This document shows, one piece after another, positions 19,410 through 30,623 of a stretch of DNA of 64,000 nucleotides. The translations under genes were made by a program, and so were the position numbers. The stretch comes from Vulcanococcus sp. Clear-D1 (GTDB lineage Bacteria; Cyanobacteriota; Cyanobacteriia; PCC-6307; Cyanobiaceae). How positions within the stretch are numbered: position 1 is the first letter of the stretch; each line of letters opens with the position of its first letter. The notes beneath the pieces were generated by a model. It was not told where the DNA came from, ran no database searches, and saw nothing but the letters and a program-made list of their open reading frames with translations. Location of the stretch: assembly GCF_014654725.1 (NCBI RefSeq), contig NZ_JACVZV010000030.1:62001-126000 (forward strand), written 5' to 3'.

Positions 19410-20167
19410 GCGGCAAGGTTTGGATTGTGGGAGCAGGACCGGGAGCCCCCGATCTGCTCACCCTCCGGGCTGCACGGGCGATCGAACAGGCCGAGGTGCT
19501 GATCTGGACGGATTCCCTGGTGAATCCGCAACTGGCCGCCATGGCCCCGGCCAACTGCGAACGCATTCGCACGAGCACGCTCACCCTCGAGGACGTGATG
19601 GCGGTGATGCTCGATCGTGTCGCCGCCGGCCAACGGGTGGTGCGCCTGCACGACGGCGACACCTGCCTCTACAGCGCCCTGCACGAGCAGCTTTGCCGTC
19701 TGCTCGATGCTGACGTGGAGGTGGAGGTGGTGCCTGGATTAAGCGCTTACCAGGCCACGGCGGCAGCCCTGCAGGCGGAGCTCACCATTCCGGGGCTCGT
19801 GCAAACCATCATCCTCAGCCGAGCCGGAGGACGCACGGGCGTGCCGGAGCGCGAAGAGCTGCAGCATCTGGCCTCCTTGCAGGCCTCGCTGTGCCTCTAC
19901 CTGAGCGCCCGGCATGTGGAGGAGGTGCAAGCCGAGCTGCTGCGCCACTACCCCGCCGAAACCCCCGTTGCCATCGGCTATCGGGTGAGCTGGCCCGACC
20001 AATGGATCCAGGTGGTGCCGCTATCGGAGATCGCACGCGTCAGCCAGGAACGGGATCTGATCCGCACCACGCTGTATGTGGTCAGTCCTGCTCTGGCCGC
20101 GCCTGGAGCAGCCCGCTCTCGCCTCTATTCCGCCAGTCATCACCACCTGTTCCGTGGTGGCGCCTGA
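19406..20167 (+). CDS. cobM: Precorrin-4 / cobalt-precorrin-4 C11-methyltransferase
   Basis: A 253-residue SAM-dependent tetrapyrrole methylase. The N-terminal [20 protein letters not shown] motif, the [13 protein letters not shown] block and the [12 protein letters not shown] block fit the CobM/CbiF subfamily. The acidic [10 protein letters not shown] segment is typical of C11 enzymes. It acts in corrin ring synthesis for (pseudo)cobalamin. It forms an overlapping pair with lgt. An end-of-operon terminator was not evident before the tRNA. Confidence 0.93.
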   Translation: MSGKVWIVGAGPGAPDLLTLRAARAIEQAEVLIWTDSLVNPQLAAMAPANCERIRTSTLTLEDVMAVMLDRVAAGQRVVRLHDGDTCLYSALHEQLCRLLDADVEVEVVPGLSAYQATAAALQAELTIPGLVQTIILSRAGGRTGVPEREELQHLASLQASLCLYLSARHVEEVQAELLRHYPAETPVAIGYRVSWPDQWIQVVPLSEIARVSQERDLIRTTLYVVSPALAAPGAARSRLYSASHHHLFRGGA

Positions 20168-20227
20168 AGGGCAGAAGCCAGACCGGCGATGTTCTAAAGT
20201 CTGAAGGCGCGAGCGATCGGCGCAAGC

Positions 20228-20299
<72 letters not shown>

Positions 20300-20492
20300 T
20301 CTTGAAACAGCAAAGATTCACGAAAGCCGTAGGTCTTTCTGTTGAGTGATCATGACTATCTGAGCCGAATTTTCTCTGGGTTCAGGATTGAGAGTACCGG
20401 GGCTTTTTTAGCAACAACCCCAGTTTTCAGCATCAACCTGGATCACCGCTGTTTTCGCGGCACAATATCGGCAACGACCCAGCCGACTCACC
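20300..20492. other. Non-coding spacer between tRNA-Val and the RodZ-like gene
   Basis: About 190 bases with noticeably lower GC than the surroundings. It contains a GGGGC followed by six Ts near 20400, which could end the tRNA transcript, although I could not find a well-placed complementary arm. A promoter for the downstream gene is expected here, but I cannot assign boxes with confidence. No ORF or recognised small RNA was found. Confidence 0.5.
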
Positions 20493-21353
20493 GTGAACGC
20501 CAGTGAGGCCAACCGTTCCAGCGCTGGGAACGACAGCACAGCGGCGGGAGACACCACCGCCTCCAACGATCCCCTCACGCTGTTGGGGCAGACCCTGCGA
20601 CAAGCACGGGAACAGCAGGGGCTGAGCACGGGAGCCCTGGCAAGCCAGTTGCACATGGGCGAAGAACAGCTGCACGCCCTGGAATCCGGAGACCCTGAAC
20701 GGCTTCCGGAGCTGGTGTTTGTGATTGCCCAGGCCCGCCGCGTCGCTGCGGCGCTGGGCATCGACGCCACGCCTCTGGTGGCGCCGATCAAGCAACTGAG
20801 CAGCCAGATCAAACCAGCACCCGCCCCGCTGAGTGCCGCTGAACCCGCCGGCGGCCAACGCCCCCGCGCCAGGCTGAGCGCTCAGAGCTACACCCAGCAA
20901 CCGCGGCCGCGCGCGAACCACTCCGCAGCCGTGCTCCGCTGGCTGGGGAGCCTGGCTCTGCTAGCCGGCGTCGGGGCCGCTGGGATGTGGGGATGGCAGC
21001 GAGCGCCACAAATGATCGGCCGCCTGAAGCCACAACCACCGAGCCAGGTCAAGCCCGCCAAAGCCGTTGCCAAGCCAGTGCTGGTTGCACCCAAGCCCGC
21101 ACCACCATCTCCCGCCACCGAACTGACCCTCAGCGCCGCCCAGCCCAGCTGGCTCAGCGTGCGCACCGCCAAAGGCAAGGTGTTGTTTGAGGGAACGTTC
21201 AAAGGCACCCGGCAGTTCTCGCTCGAAGCAGGCCTCGAACTGCTGGCCGGGCGACCCGATCTGGTGGTGGTGAGCCAAGGCGGAGCCAAGGGCAAACCCC
21301 TGGGCAGGATCGATCAGATCCGTTGGGTGAGCTTCAGCGCTCCTCCACGCTGA
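20493..21353 (+). CDS. RodZ-like membrane-anchored HTH protein
   Basis: A 286-residue protein from GTG 20493. Residues about 28-95 form an Xre-type helix-turn-helix (LGQTLRQAREQQGLSTGALA, then LHALESGDPERLPE), followed by a Pro/Arg linker, a single membrane helix (WLGSLALLAGVGAAGMWGW) and a Pro/Lys-rich linker leading to a C-terminal beta domain of DUF4115 type (LTLSAAQPSWLSVRTAKGKV). This architecture is that of RodZ, which couples MreB to the elongasome. Its 3' end overlaps the convergent ppx by 20 bases. Confidence 0.85.
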   Translation: MNASEANRSSAGNDSTAAGDTTASNDPLTLLGQTLRQAREQQGLSTGALASQLHMGEEQLHALESGDPERLPELVFVIAQARRVAAALGIDATPLVAPIKQLSSQIKPAPAPLSAAEPAGGQRPRARLSAQSYTQQPRPRANHSAAVLRWLGSLALLAGVGAAGMWGWQRAPQMIGRLKPQPPSQVKPAKAVAKPVLVAPKPAPPSPATELTLSAAQPSWLSVRTAKGKVLFEGTFKGTRQFSLEAGLELLAGRPDLVVVSQGGAKGKPLGRIDQIRWVSFSAPPR

Positions 21354-22941
21354 GACGCACCCCCATCGCCTCCTCCACCGCAGGGGCGCAGGCCGCCAGG
21401 CTCCAGCGCTCCAGGCTGAGGTCCTGCCCGGCCTGCATCGGCTCCAGCCGGATTGAGCAGAGGGTATCGCCATCGCGCCGCAACTGAAGGCCAGCCAGCA
21501 CAGGCTCAGGCCGGCGATCCAGCGCCACGGCCAAGCGCAGCAGCAACGCCATCGAGGCCACCGTGCGGCGTTGCTCGCGCCCCTCGATCAGCTGCCACGA
21601 CTCATGCCGCTTTTTGGGCAGTGAGCGGCGGTGATAGCGAGCGATCGCCGCCACCATGAGGTGTTCGCTGTCGGAGTAGCCGAGCAACTCGCCGTGGCGG
21701 ATCAGATACCAGCTGTGCTTGTGATAAGCCCCGGTATTGATGTGCTGGCCGCAGCTATGGAGCATGGCGGCTGCCCAGAGCAGTTGGCGACCGCTGCCGT
21801 CGTCGCTGTGCAGCAGCCCCTGGCTCTGGCTGTAGAGGCTCTGGGCGTAGGCCGCCACCCGCTCTGCCCTCGGCACATCCACCTTGTAGCGCTGCGCTAG
21901 GTGCAGCACCGTGCGCTGCCGGATGCTGCTCTGGAAGGCAAAGCGATCCACGATCAGATCGTTGCGCAGCATCCAATCGACGATCAGCCCTTCCCGCAGG
22001 GCCCGCTCGCAGATCACCAGCTCCTGGGCGCCGAGCATCTCCATCGCTGTCTGCAGGATCAACGCCCCAGGCACGATGATCTCGGCGCGACGCTCATTCA
22101 GTGCGGGCAGCGCGCGGCGCTGGGCCGGCGTGAGCGTGAGCAGGCGATCCACCAGTTGATCGAGCCGCTGCCGGCTCACCCGGTATCCCTGCATGCGCAG
22201 GGGCGGCCGTGGATCGTCCGCTGCGGCCAGGGCCGCAATCGCCATAGCGGTGCCGCTGGTGGCCACCATCACGGGCTGTTCTCCGGCGTGGAGCTGCTGC
22301 CGCACCTGGAGCACCGCCGGCTCAAGGGAACCCTGGATAAAGGCCCTGAGGAACTCAACCCGCTTGGCGGGCAGCGGCTCCTCCCTCACAAAATCCCGCT
22401 GCAGCCGCACAGCGCCCACACGTGTGCTGGTGAGCACGCGGGCATCCCGGCCATCAGCGAGCACCAGCTCGGTGGAACCGCCACCGATATCGAGGATCAG
22501 ATGGGGCTGATCGCCGAAGGCCATCCCGGAGAGCACCCCCAGGTAGATCAGGCGGGCCTCCTCCGGGCCACTCACCAGATCCACCTCCAGGCCCAGCTGC
22601 TCCTGGATGGATTGCAGAAAGTCGCGGCCGTTGGGGGCCTCGCGAACGGCACTGGTGGCCGCGGTCACCACATCGCCGGGCTCCACGCCATGACTGGCCG
22701 CAAGCTCACGGCAGTGGCGCAGGGTGGTGAAAGCCCGCTCGATCGCATCGGGGGAGAGATCGCCGGTTTCCGGGTCGCGCTCCCCCAGCCGGGTGGTGGA
22801 TTTCTCCGTGAGGATCACCGAAAAGGTGCGCAGCTCGGTGTCCACCGCTGCCACCAGCAGGTGAATCGAATTGGTACCGATATCAATCCCCGCCACGGGG
22901 CGAATGGAGCTCCCGATGGAGCCGCTGGGTGCCTCGCTCAC
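21334..22941 (-). CDS. ppx: Exopolyphosphatase / guanosine pentaphosphatase (Ppx/GppA)
   Basis: About 535 residues from GTG 22941 (an ATG at 22977 is possible). The ASKHA ATPase-fold N-half begins AGIDIGTNSIHLLV and contains LILDIGGGSTELV; the C-terminal third has an HD-type domain (LWAAAMLHSCGQHIN). Members degrade long-chain polyphosphate from the ends and hydrolyse pppGpp. Length fits full two-domain Ppx. Confidence 0.95.
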   Translation of the reverse strand: MSEAPSGSIGSSIRPVAGIDIGTNSIHLLVAAVDTELRTFSVILTEKSTTRLGERDPETGDLSPDAIERAFTTLRHCRELAASHGVEPGDVVTAATSAVREAPNGRDFLQSIQEQLGLEVDLVSGPEEARLIYLGVLSGMAFGDQPHLILDIGGGSTELVLADGRDARVLTSTRVGAVRLQRDFVREEPLPAKRVEFLRAFIQGSLEPAVLQVRQQLHAGEQPVMVATSGTAMAIAALAAADDPRPPLRMQGYRVSRQRLDQLVDRLLTLTPAQRRALPALNERRAEIIVPGALILQTAMEMLGAQELVICERALREGLIVDWMLRNDLIVDRFAFQSSIRQRTVLHLAQRYKVDVPRAERVAAYAQSLYSQSQGLLHSDDGSGRQLLWAAAMLHSCGQHINTGAYHKHSWYLIRHGELLGYSDSEHLMVAAIARYHRRSLPKKRHESWQLIEGREQRRTVASMALLLRLAVALDRRPEPVLAGLQLRRDGDTLCSIRLEPMQAGQDLSLERWSLAACAPAVEEAMGVRLSVEER

Positions 22942-23017
22942 GCGGCCATCGCCTCTCGCGCTGCGCCACTTTCGCACTGCTGCTCACCGCCCCGGCAGGC
23001 CTAGGGTTTGCGCCACG

Positions 23018-23923
23018 TTGTTTCCTGGCTGCTTGGCACCGCTGCAGACCTGGTTGGCGCTGCTGCGCTGGGATAAGCCGAGCGGCCGTTTGATCCTGCT
23101 GATCCCGGCTGGATGGAGCCTCTGGCTCTTGCCAGAGGCTCCGCCCCCGGCGGTGCTGGTGGGTTGGATCGTGCTCGGTGGCCTGGCGGTGAGCGGGGCG
23201 GGCTGCGTGGCCAATGATCTCTGGGATCGGCGGATCGATCCGCAGGTGGAACGCACCCGCGAACGCCCCCTCGCCAGTGGCCGGATCAGCGTTGGCGCCG
23301 CGGTGGTGTTGCTGGCGCTCTGTCTGCTGGCGGCCCTGGCAGTGGTGCTCTGGGGGTTACCGGCATCCAGCCGCGGCCTCTGCCTGGGCTTGGCGATCGC
23401 AGCTCTGCCTCCAGTCCTGCTCTACCCCTCCGCCAAACGCTGGTTTGGCTATCCGCAGGCGGTACTCGCGATCTGCTGGGGCTTCGCCGTGCTGATTCCC
23501 TGGGCAGCCGGCAGCGGAGCACTGCTGGGCGGATGGCCGCTGGCCGCCGTTTGGCTGGCCACCTGTTTGTGGACCTTCGGCTTCGACACCGTCTACGCGA
23601 TGGCCGACCGCGACGATGACGCGCGGCTCGGGGTACGCAGCTCAGCCCTAAGCCTGGGGGCGCAGGCCCCCGTGGTGGTGGGCTGCTGCTATGGCGCAGC
23701 GGCAGTGCTGCTGGCCTGGGCCGCAGCGCTGCAAGGGGTGAATGGGGCGTTCTGGCTAATCTGGCTGGTGGCCGCAGGCGGCTGGTGGCGCGAGGCGCAG
23801 CTGCTGCAACACCCGCAGTTGCCGCGCTCCGCCTTTGGCCTGCACTTCCGCCATCAGGTGCTGCTTGGCGCGCTGGTGCTGCTGGCTCTGGTGGTGGGTC
23901 GCAGCGGAGGACTGCCCGCATGA
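23018..23923 (+). CDS. ubiA: 4-hydroxybenzoate polyprenyltransferase (UbiA family)
   Basis: A membrane prenyltransferase of about 301 residues from TTG 23018; the open frame reaches back to 22871, overlapping ppx, and no ATG gives a better length, so the start is uncertain. Two Asp-rich motifs are visible: NDLWDRRIDPQVERT with RPLASGR, and YAMADRDDD. In cyanobacteria this enzyme attaches the polyprenyl tail to 4-hydroxybenzoate for plastoquinone. The stop overlaps the next start (ATGA). Confidence 0.9.
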   Translation: MFPGCLAPLQTWLALLRWDKPSGRLILLIPAGWSLWLLPEAPPPAVLVGWIVLGGLAVSGAGCVANDLWDRRIDPQVERTRERPLASGRISVGAAVVLLALCLLAALAVVLWGLPASSRGLCLGLAIAALPPVLLYPSAKRWFGYPQAVLAICWGFAVLIPWAAGSGALLGGWPLAAVWLATCLWTFGFDTVYAMADRDDDARLGVRSSALSLGAQAPVVVGCCYGAAAVLLAWAAALQGVNGAFWLIWLVAAGGWWREAQLLQHPQLPRSAFGLHFRHQVLLGALVLLALVVGRSGGLPA

Positions 23924-24816
23924 ACGCCTGGCCGGCACCTCTACGCCGCGGTGATCGCGTGCAGCTGGCTGCCGCCAGTTCCGCCCTGCAGCCCGATGCT
24001 CTCGAGCGGCTGCAGGGCGGCATCGCCGTGCTGGAAGGGTGGGGGCTGCAGGTGGATCCCCACCCTGAACCGCTGCGGCAGTGGGGCCACCTGGCCGGTA
24101 CCGATCAGCAACGCCTGGCCGACCTGCAGAGCCCAGCCCCCCTGGTGGCTTGCCTGCGGGGCGGCTGGGGCTCCGCTCGACTGCTGGAGCAGCAGGAGCT
24201 GTTGCCACGCTCCAACCCCAGCCAGTGGCTGCTGGGCTTCTCCGATGTGACCTCCCTGCTCTGGAGCCGCCAGGCCGCGGGCATCCCAGGCGGAATCCAT
24301 GGACCGATGCTCACCAGCCTGGCCGGCGAACCAGCGTGGAGCCAGGAGCGCCTGCGCCAGCTGCTGTTTGGTGAGCCCCTAGCGGCCCTGACGGGCACGT
24401 CCTGGCAGGACGGCGTCGCCGAGGGCCCCCTGCTGGTGGGCAACCTCACAGTGGCCACTCATCTGCTCGGAACCCCGCACCTCCCGGATCTCCGTGGAGC
24501 GGTGCTGGTGCTGGAAGACGTGGGCGAAGCCCCCTACCGCCTCGATCGCATGCTCACCCACTGGCGGCTCTGCGGCGCGCTGCAGCAGCTGGCGGGCATC
24601 GGCTTCGGCCGCTTCAGCGGCTGCGATGACGATGAGGAACCCATCGCCCCAGACCAAGGCTGGCGAACGGTGCTGCAGGAGCGCACCGCGGACCTAGGAA
24701 TTCCGGTGATCGCCGATCTACCGGTCGGTCATGAACCGGGCAATGCCGCCCTGGCCATCGGCCAGCGGGTGCGATTGGACGCAAGCCGAGGTGAGCTGGT
24801 GGTGCTTCAGGCCTGA
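23920..24816 (+). CDS. Murein tetrapeptide LD-carboxypeptidase (S66 family)
   Basis: A 298-residue protein. Catalytic pattern of S66 peptidases: the nucleophile Ser in [10 protein letters not shown] near residue 87, the Glu in [15 protein letters not shown] and the His in PVGHEPGN near the C-terminus. It trims the terminal D-Ala from murein tetrapeptides during recycling, or may act on similar substrates such as microcin-type peptides. Coupled to the UbiA gene; its end overlaps the convergent ispD by 10 bases. Confidence 0.9.
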   Translation: MNAWPAPLRRGDRVQLAAASSALQPDALERLQGGIAVLEGWGLQVDPHPEPLRQWGHLAGTDQQRLADLQSPAPLVACLRGGWGSARLLEQQELLPRSNPSQWLLGFSDVTSLLWSRQAAGIPGGIHGPMLTSLAGEPAWSQERLRQLLFGEPLAALTGTSWQDGVAEGPLLVGNLTVATHLLGTPHLPDLRGAVLVLEDVGEAPYRLDRMLTHWRLCGALQQLAGIGFGRFSGCDDDEEPIAPDQGWRTVLQERTADLGIPVIADLPVGHEPGNAALAIGQRVRLDASRGELVVLQA

Positions 24817-25490
24817 CGCGCCGACAACACGGCCTCGGCGATGGTGAGATCGAAGGGGGTGGTGATCTTGATGTTTGCCGGCGACGACTCCATCACCGTC
24901 ACCGCCCAGCCGAGCCGCTCAAACAGCGAGGCGTCATCGGTGACGCTCCAGCCCTCGGCGCGCGCCCGCCCGTGGGCCTGGCGCAACTGCTCCACCGGGA
25001 AGCCCTGCGGGGTCTGGGCGCCCCAGAGATGGGAGCGATCGGGGGTGTCTTGAATCACCCCCTGGGCATCCACGCGCTTGATCGTGTCGGTGACGGGGGC
25101 GGCGGCGATCACAGCCGCGCCAGCCTCCACCGCAGCTGCGCACCGATCGATCAAGCTCGGCTCCACCAGGCAACGGGCGCCGTCGTGAATCAGCACGCTG
25201 CTGGCGCCGGCGGGAAGAGCAGCGAGGCCGTTGCACACCGAATCCTGGCGGGTGTCTCCCCCCTGAATCCACGCCACCGGCTTCTGGGGATTAGCGGCCT
25301 CCACCATGGCCAGGATGTCGGCCTGATCGATGGGTTGACCCACGATCCCGATCCAACGGATCGAGGCGGAGGCCAGGGCCGCCTCCAGCGTCCAGGCCAG
25401 CACCGGCCGGCCAGCCACCTCCAGCAGCAGCTTGTTGCGCTCAGCCCCCATACGGCGGCCGCTGCCGGCACAGGCGATTAGCAAATGCAT
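24807..25490 (-). CDS. ispD: 2-C-methyl-D-erythritol 4-phosphate cytidylyltransferase
   Basis: A 227-residue enzyme from ATG 25490. The CTP-binding N-terminal motif is [30 protein letters not shown] and VTDTIKRVD are conserved IspD blocks, and the C-terminus has [11 protein letters not shown]-like [15 protein letters not shown]. It makes CDP-methylerythritol in the MEP isoprenoid pathway. Divergent from the GT9 gene with about 60 bases between starts. Confidence 0.97.
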   Translation of the reverse strand: MHLLIACAGSGRRMGAERNKLLLEVAGRPVLAWTLEAALASASIRWIGIVGQPIDQADILAMVEAANPQKPVAWIQGGDTRQDSVCNGLAALPAGASSVLIHDGARCLVEPSLIDRCAAAVEAGAAVIAAAPVTDTIKRVDAQGVIQDTPDRSHLWGAQTPQGFPVEQLRQAHGRARAEGWSVTDDASLFERLGWAVTVMESSPANIKITTPFDLTIAEAVLSARQA

Positions 25491-25551
25491 GGCGGCTCCT
25501 GGGCTGAGTAATCCCACCTACATACAATCAGTCGACGCTCCGCCTGCGGCC

Positions 25552-26388
25552 ATGCGCGTTCTGTTTCTGGTTCCAGGCGGCATTGAAGCTCAGCTCCACT
25601 GCCTGCCGGCGGCAGCGCAGGTTGCCGAAGCACTCGGGGCCCAGATTCAGGTGGCCTGTGCGCCAACGGCGGCCAGTGCTTGGAGCCTGCTCCCGGCGGT
25701 GGAGAAGCTCATCCCGTTCGATTTCAACAGCAGTCCAACCCTGGCGGACTGGGCCAACCTGCTGGGCAACGTGCGCGAGCCGGATTTCCAAGCCTGCATC
25801 AACCTGGCCAGCGGGCGCCAGGTGGATCTGATGCTTTCCATGAGCCACATCCCAACCCGGGTGGCAGCAGGTGGGTTTTCAGCCACCAACACCGTGGCCA
25901 TCGGCAGCGGCTGGCCGGCGCAGGCCATGGCGGCTTACCTCAAACCCCTGGGGCTGACGCTGAACGCCGATGGGTTCCGCCTGGCCCTACCCAAGCCGGC
26001 TCTGGACAAAGCAAAATCAGCCTTACCGGCCGGGCAGGGTCCGGCCCTCTTGCTGGCCCCGGCCGGCGGCACAGGCGACTGGCCCAGCAGCTGCTGGCAC
26101 CAGCTGCCTGATCAGGTCCGCAGCAAGCTGCCGGATCTGCGCGTGGTGCAGGCCAGCAGCAAAGCCAAGCTGCTGGAGCGGGCCGCCCAGGTGGCCAGCT
26201 GCGATGTGGTGCTCAGCAGCGATCCGATCACCACCGAACTGGCACTGCTGGCGGGCATGCCTCTGGTGGCCTTGGGCCGCAGCTCAACCAGCCTGCCCAG
26301 CCGCCAGGGTGTTCAGGCTGTCGGGCAGGCAGGCCATTTGGACCAACTGGAGCCCGCAGCGGTACTCACTGCCCTCGGCCTGGGATGA
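25552..26388 (+). CDS. Glycosyltransferase family 9-like protein
   Basis: A 278-residue protein, short for the heptosyltransferase family (usually about 340). The N-terminal MRVLFLVPGGIEAQLHCLPA Rossmann half lacks the usual GDxxxT residues; the C-terminal half has LLLAPAGGTGDWPSSCWHQL and a SCDVVLSSDPITTELALLAG block that corresponds to the nucleotide-sugar site of GT9. It may transfer heptose or another sugar to lipopolysaccharide, or be a degenerate member. Coupled to the channel gene by ATGA. Confidence 0.75.
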   Translation: MRVLFLVPGGIEAQLHCLPAAAQVAEALGAQIQVACAPTAASAWSLLPAVEKLIPFDFNSSPTLADWANLLGNVREPDFQACINLASGRQVDLMLSMSHIPTRVAAGGFSATNTVAIGSGWPAQAMAAYLKPLGLTLNADGFRLALPKPALDKAKSALPAGQGPALLLAPAGGTGDWPSSCWHQLPDQVRSKLPDLRVVQASSKAKLLERAAQVASCDVVLSSDPITTELALLAGMPLVALGRSSTSLPSRQGVQAVGQAGHLDQLEPAAVLTALGLG

Positions 26389-27497
26389 AACGCCAACGCC
26401 GGGCCGTACAACACCGGCGGGGCCTGCGCGGAGTACTGGCGCGACAACCCTGGGCAGGACCCTTGCTGGCACTGGCCCTGGTGGTGAACGGCGGCGCCCT
26501 CGGCTACCGCATCACCGAGGGGTGGGACTGGGGCGACTGCTACTGGATGGTGCTGATCACCCTCAGCACCCTCGGCTTCAGCGATGAGCACACACCGCTG
26601 ATCCACACCGGCGGCCGGATCGTGACGGCCCTGCTGCTGGTTGGCGGGCTGGTGGTGGTGCAGCAGACCATCCAGAAACTGCTGGAATTGACCAACTCCG
26701 GCTACTTCCGGCGGCTGCGCGAACGGCGCTACCGCCAACAGCTCAAGCGCACGATGAATCAGCACGTGATCCTCTGCGGCTACGGCCGGATCGGGCGGGA
26801 GATCGCCGAACAGCTCAGCGGTGAAGGCGTGCAGCTGCTGGTGGTGGAGAACGATCCCGACCGCATTGCCGAAGCTCAGCAACGGGGGCTCACCGTGCTC
26901 CAGGGCGATGCCACCCTCGATGAAACCCTCGAGGAGGCCGGCATCCATCACTGCCGCGCCTTGGTGGCAGCCCTTCCCAACAATGCCGCCAATCTCTATG
27001 TGATCCTCAGCGCGCGAGGCCTGGCACCGCGCACCCGCTTGATCGCCCGGGCCGACAGCGAGGAAGCCGAGGGCAAGCTGCGCCTGGCCGGTGCCGATCA
27101 GGTGGTGAGCCCCTACGTGGCCGGCGGCCGCACCATGGCCGCCACGGCCCTGCGCCCCCTGGCCGTCACCTTCATGGAACTGCTCGCCGGCAGCGACTGT
27201 GAGGTGGAGGAGTTCCAGCTCAGCGACGACCCCAGCCGTCTCGGTGAACTCAATGGCGCCAGCCTGGCTGAGCTGCAACTGGGCCGCCGCAGTGGCGCCC
27301 TGGTGCTGGCAATCCGTAATCCCGAGGCCAGCCAGATCAGCAGCGGTGCGCCGGAACCGCTGCTGGCCAACCCCGGCGGCAATGTGCGTTTAGCCCCGGG
27401 CCAATTGCTGGTGGTGATGGGCAGCAAACAACAGTTGCAGCGCTTCGGCGATCTGCTCGGCAGCGCCCTCGCTGGCGTGGAAAGCATGCCGGCCTGA
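26385..27497 (+). CDS. Two-helix potassium channel-like protein with RCK (TrkA-N/TrkA-C) domains
   Basis: 370 residues. Helix 1 ([18 protein letters not shown]), a pore loop with filter-like STLGFSDE, and helix 2 ([17 protein letters not shown]) form a minimal channel of the MthK/Kch type. A Rossmann RCK domain follows ([47 protein letters not shown]), then a TrkA-C domain. The filter reads GFSD rather than the usual GYGD or GFGD, so selectivity is open. Expected role is ligand- or NAD-gated K+ flux at the cytoplasmic membrane. Confidence 0.88.
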   Translation: MKRQRRAVQHRRGLRGVLARQPWAGPLLALALVVNGGALGYRITEGWDWGDCYWMVLITLSTLGFSDEHTPLIHTGGRIVTALLLVGGLVVVQQTIQKLLELTNSGYFRRLRERRYRQQLKRTMNQHVILCGYGRIGREIAEQLSGEGVQLLVVENDPDRIAEAQQRGLTVLQGDATLDETLEEAGIHHCRALVAALPNNAANLYVILSARGLAPRTRLIARADSEEAEGKLRLAGADQVVSPYVAGGRTMAATALRPLAVTFMELLAGSDCEVEEFQLSDDPSRLGELNGASLAELQLGRRSGALVLAIRNPEASQISSGAPEPLLANPGGNVRLAPGQLLVVMGSKQQLQRFGDLLGSALAGVESMPA

Positions 27498-27550
27498 ACC
27501 CAGCCAGGGCGCAGATCTACGCTCGCTCGACCCGAGCCTTACCCCGAGCC

Positions 27551-28303
27551 ATGGCAGACGCCACCCCCCTCACCGGCCAAGTTGCCCTGGTGACCGGCGC
27601 CAGCCGCGGCATCGGTGCTTCCATCGCCAAAGAACTGGCCGCGGCTGGCGCCACAGTGGTGGTGAACTACGCCAGCTCACCGGCCGCGGCTGAGGCGGTG
27701 GTGGCGGAGATCACAGCTGCGGGCGGCAAGGCCTGGGCTCAGCAGGCGAACGTGGCCGATGAAGAGCAAGTGGAAGGCCTGGTCAAAGCGGTGCTGGAAA
27801 AGGAAGGGCGCCTCGATGTGCTGGTGAACAACGCCGGCATCACGCGCGACGGCCTGCTGATGCGCATGAAGAGCGCCGACTGGCAGAGCGTGATCGACCT
27901 CAACCTCACCGGCGTCTTCCTCTGCACCCGCGCCGTGAGCCGCTCGATGCTCAAGGCCCGCAGCGGCCGGATCATCAACATCACCTCAGTGGTGGGCCTG
28001 ATGGGCAACCCTGGCCAGGCCAACTACAGCGCCGCCAAGGCCGGTGTGATCGGCCTCACCCGGAGCAGCGCCGCCGAGTTCGCCAGCCGTGGCGTCACCG
28101 TGAACGCGGTGGCCCCCGGCTTCATCGAGAGCGACATGACCGCGGAACTCGACAAGGAGCCGATCCTGAAGGCCATCCCCCTCGGCCGCATGGGGCAACC
28201 CGCTGAAGTGGCCAGCGCCGTGCGCTTCCTAGCCGGCGATCCCGCCGCGGCCTACATGACCGGCCAAGTGCTGCAGGTAGATGGCGGCATGGTGATGCGC
28301 TGA
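27551..28303 (+). CDS. fabG: 3-oxoacyl-ACP reductase FabG
   Basis: A 250-residue short-chain dehydrogenase. NADPH site [11 protein letters not shown], structural NNAGIT, catalytic Ser in NITSVVG, and YSAAKAG with Tyr/Lys; the C-terminus VDGGMVMR fits FabG. It reduces beta-ketoacyl-ACP in fatty acid elongation. A conserved single gene here, with fatty-acid partners elsewhere. Confidence 0.96.
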   Translation: MADATPLTGQVALVTGASRGIGASIAKELAAAGATVVVNYASSPAAAEAVVAEITAAGGKAWAQQANVADEEQVEGLVKAVLEKEGRLDVLVNNAGITRDGLLMRMKSADWQSVIDLNLTGVFLCTRAVSRSMLKARSGRIINITSVVGLMGNPGQANYSAAKAGVIGLTRSSAAEFASRGVTVNAVAPGFIESDMTAELDKEPILKAIPLGRMGQPAEVASAVRFLAGDPAAAYMTGQVLQVDGGMVMR

Positions 28304-28307
28304 TCGA

Positions 28308-28562
28308 TCAGGTGCCCGGCTGTACCGGCTGGGCCAACTCTTCTCGTAGCCGCCGGATCCGCTGCAGCAAGCGCAACCGGCGGCTACGGGTGGTGATCGT
28401 GAGAAAGAGCCGCAGGGGCACATAGATCAGGGCCATCCCTAGGCCCAGCCCGACCACCACCAGAAACGCAATCACATTGCTGCCGGTGCTCGGGTCCGCC
28501 AGCACATCAGTGAGCGGGCCATTGAGGCTCTCCACTAAGGCGTCGCTGAAGCTCTCCTCCAT
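28308..28562 (-). CDS. Small conserved membrane protein
   Basis: 84 residues from ATG 28562 (ATG 28583 would add seven). A polar, acidic N-terminus leads into one long hydrophobic segment (NVIAFLVVVGLGLGMALIYVPL), then a strongly basic amphipathic C-terminus (TRSRRLRLLQRIRRLREEL) that should stay in the cytoplasm. No family name recognised. It lies between fabG and groEL on the opposite strand, ending five bases from fabG. Confidence 0.65.
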   Translation of the reverse strand: MEESFSDALVESLNGPLTDVLADPSTGSNVIAFLVVVGLGLGMALIYVPLRLFLTITTRSRRLRLLQRIRRLREELAQPVQPGT

Positions 28563-28681
28563 GGGGCGAACCCTATCGGCCATGGGGCTGGAACGCATCG
28601 CTAGAGCCGCGCCGATTCGGCTTTCCCCACAAGCCAGCCGCTACCCCGGCATGGGAGCCTTTGGCCATTGCCTGCTCGTAG

Positions 28682-30346
<1,665 letters not shown>

Positions 30347-30362
30347 TCCCGCCGCCGCCTGC

Positions 30363-30554
30363 CTAAAGCGCCCGCACCAAGCGGGCGTGAATCCGGCAGA
30401 CCGCGAGCGCTTCACGGGGCGGATCCGAACAGAGCCGCCCCAGTTCACGATTCAGGGCCTGCAGATCCCCCATAGGCAGACCCGCCACCGGCGCCACCAT
30501 CAGCAGCCCACCGAGCGCCAGGGGCAGCATTGCGTGCGTGCAAAGGGAGGCCAT
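30363..30554 (-). CDS. Small secreted Cys-containing hypothetical protein
   Basis: 63 residues from ATG 30554, a start supported by a strong Shine-Dalgarno AAGGAGG about six bases upstream. The N-terminus is a signal peptide (LALGGLLMVAPVAGL); the mature part has two Cys in LGRLCSDPPREALAVCRIHARL that could form a disulfide. No function recognised. It is the last gene of the minus-strand run below nanE and converges on groEL, ending 16 bases from it. Confidence 0.7.
   Translation of the reverse strand: MASLCTHAMLPLALGGLLMVAPVAGLPMGDLQALNRELGRLCSDPPREALAVCRIHARLVRAL
30369..30387. terminator. Possible bidirectional terminator hairpin
   Basis: A perfect 7-bp stem CGCCCGC / GCGGGCG with a 5-base loop lies inside the last codons of the small secreted protein and 23 bases after groEL. 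Read on the minus strand it is followed by CTTT; on the plus strand there is no T-run. It may help end both converging transcripts. Confidence 0.35.
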
Positions 30555-30623
30555 CAGCACCTCCTTCAAGACGCTTGAGACTCACCCAGTGTGAAAGCTG
30601 AGGAGGGGCACGCCCCCCAAACT

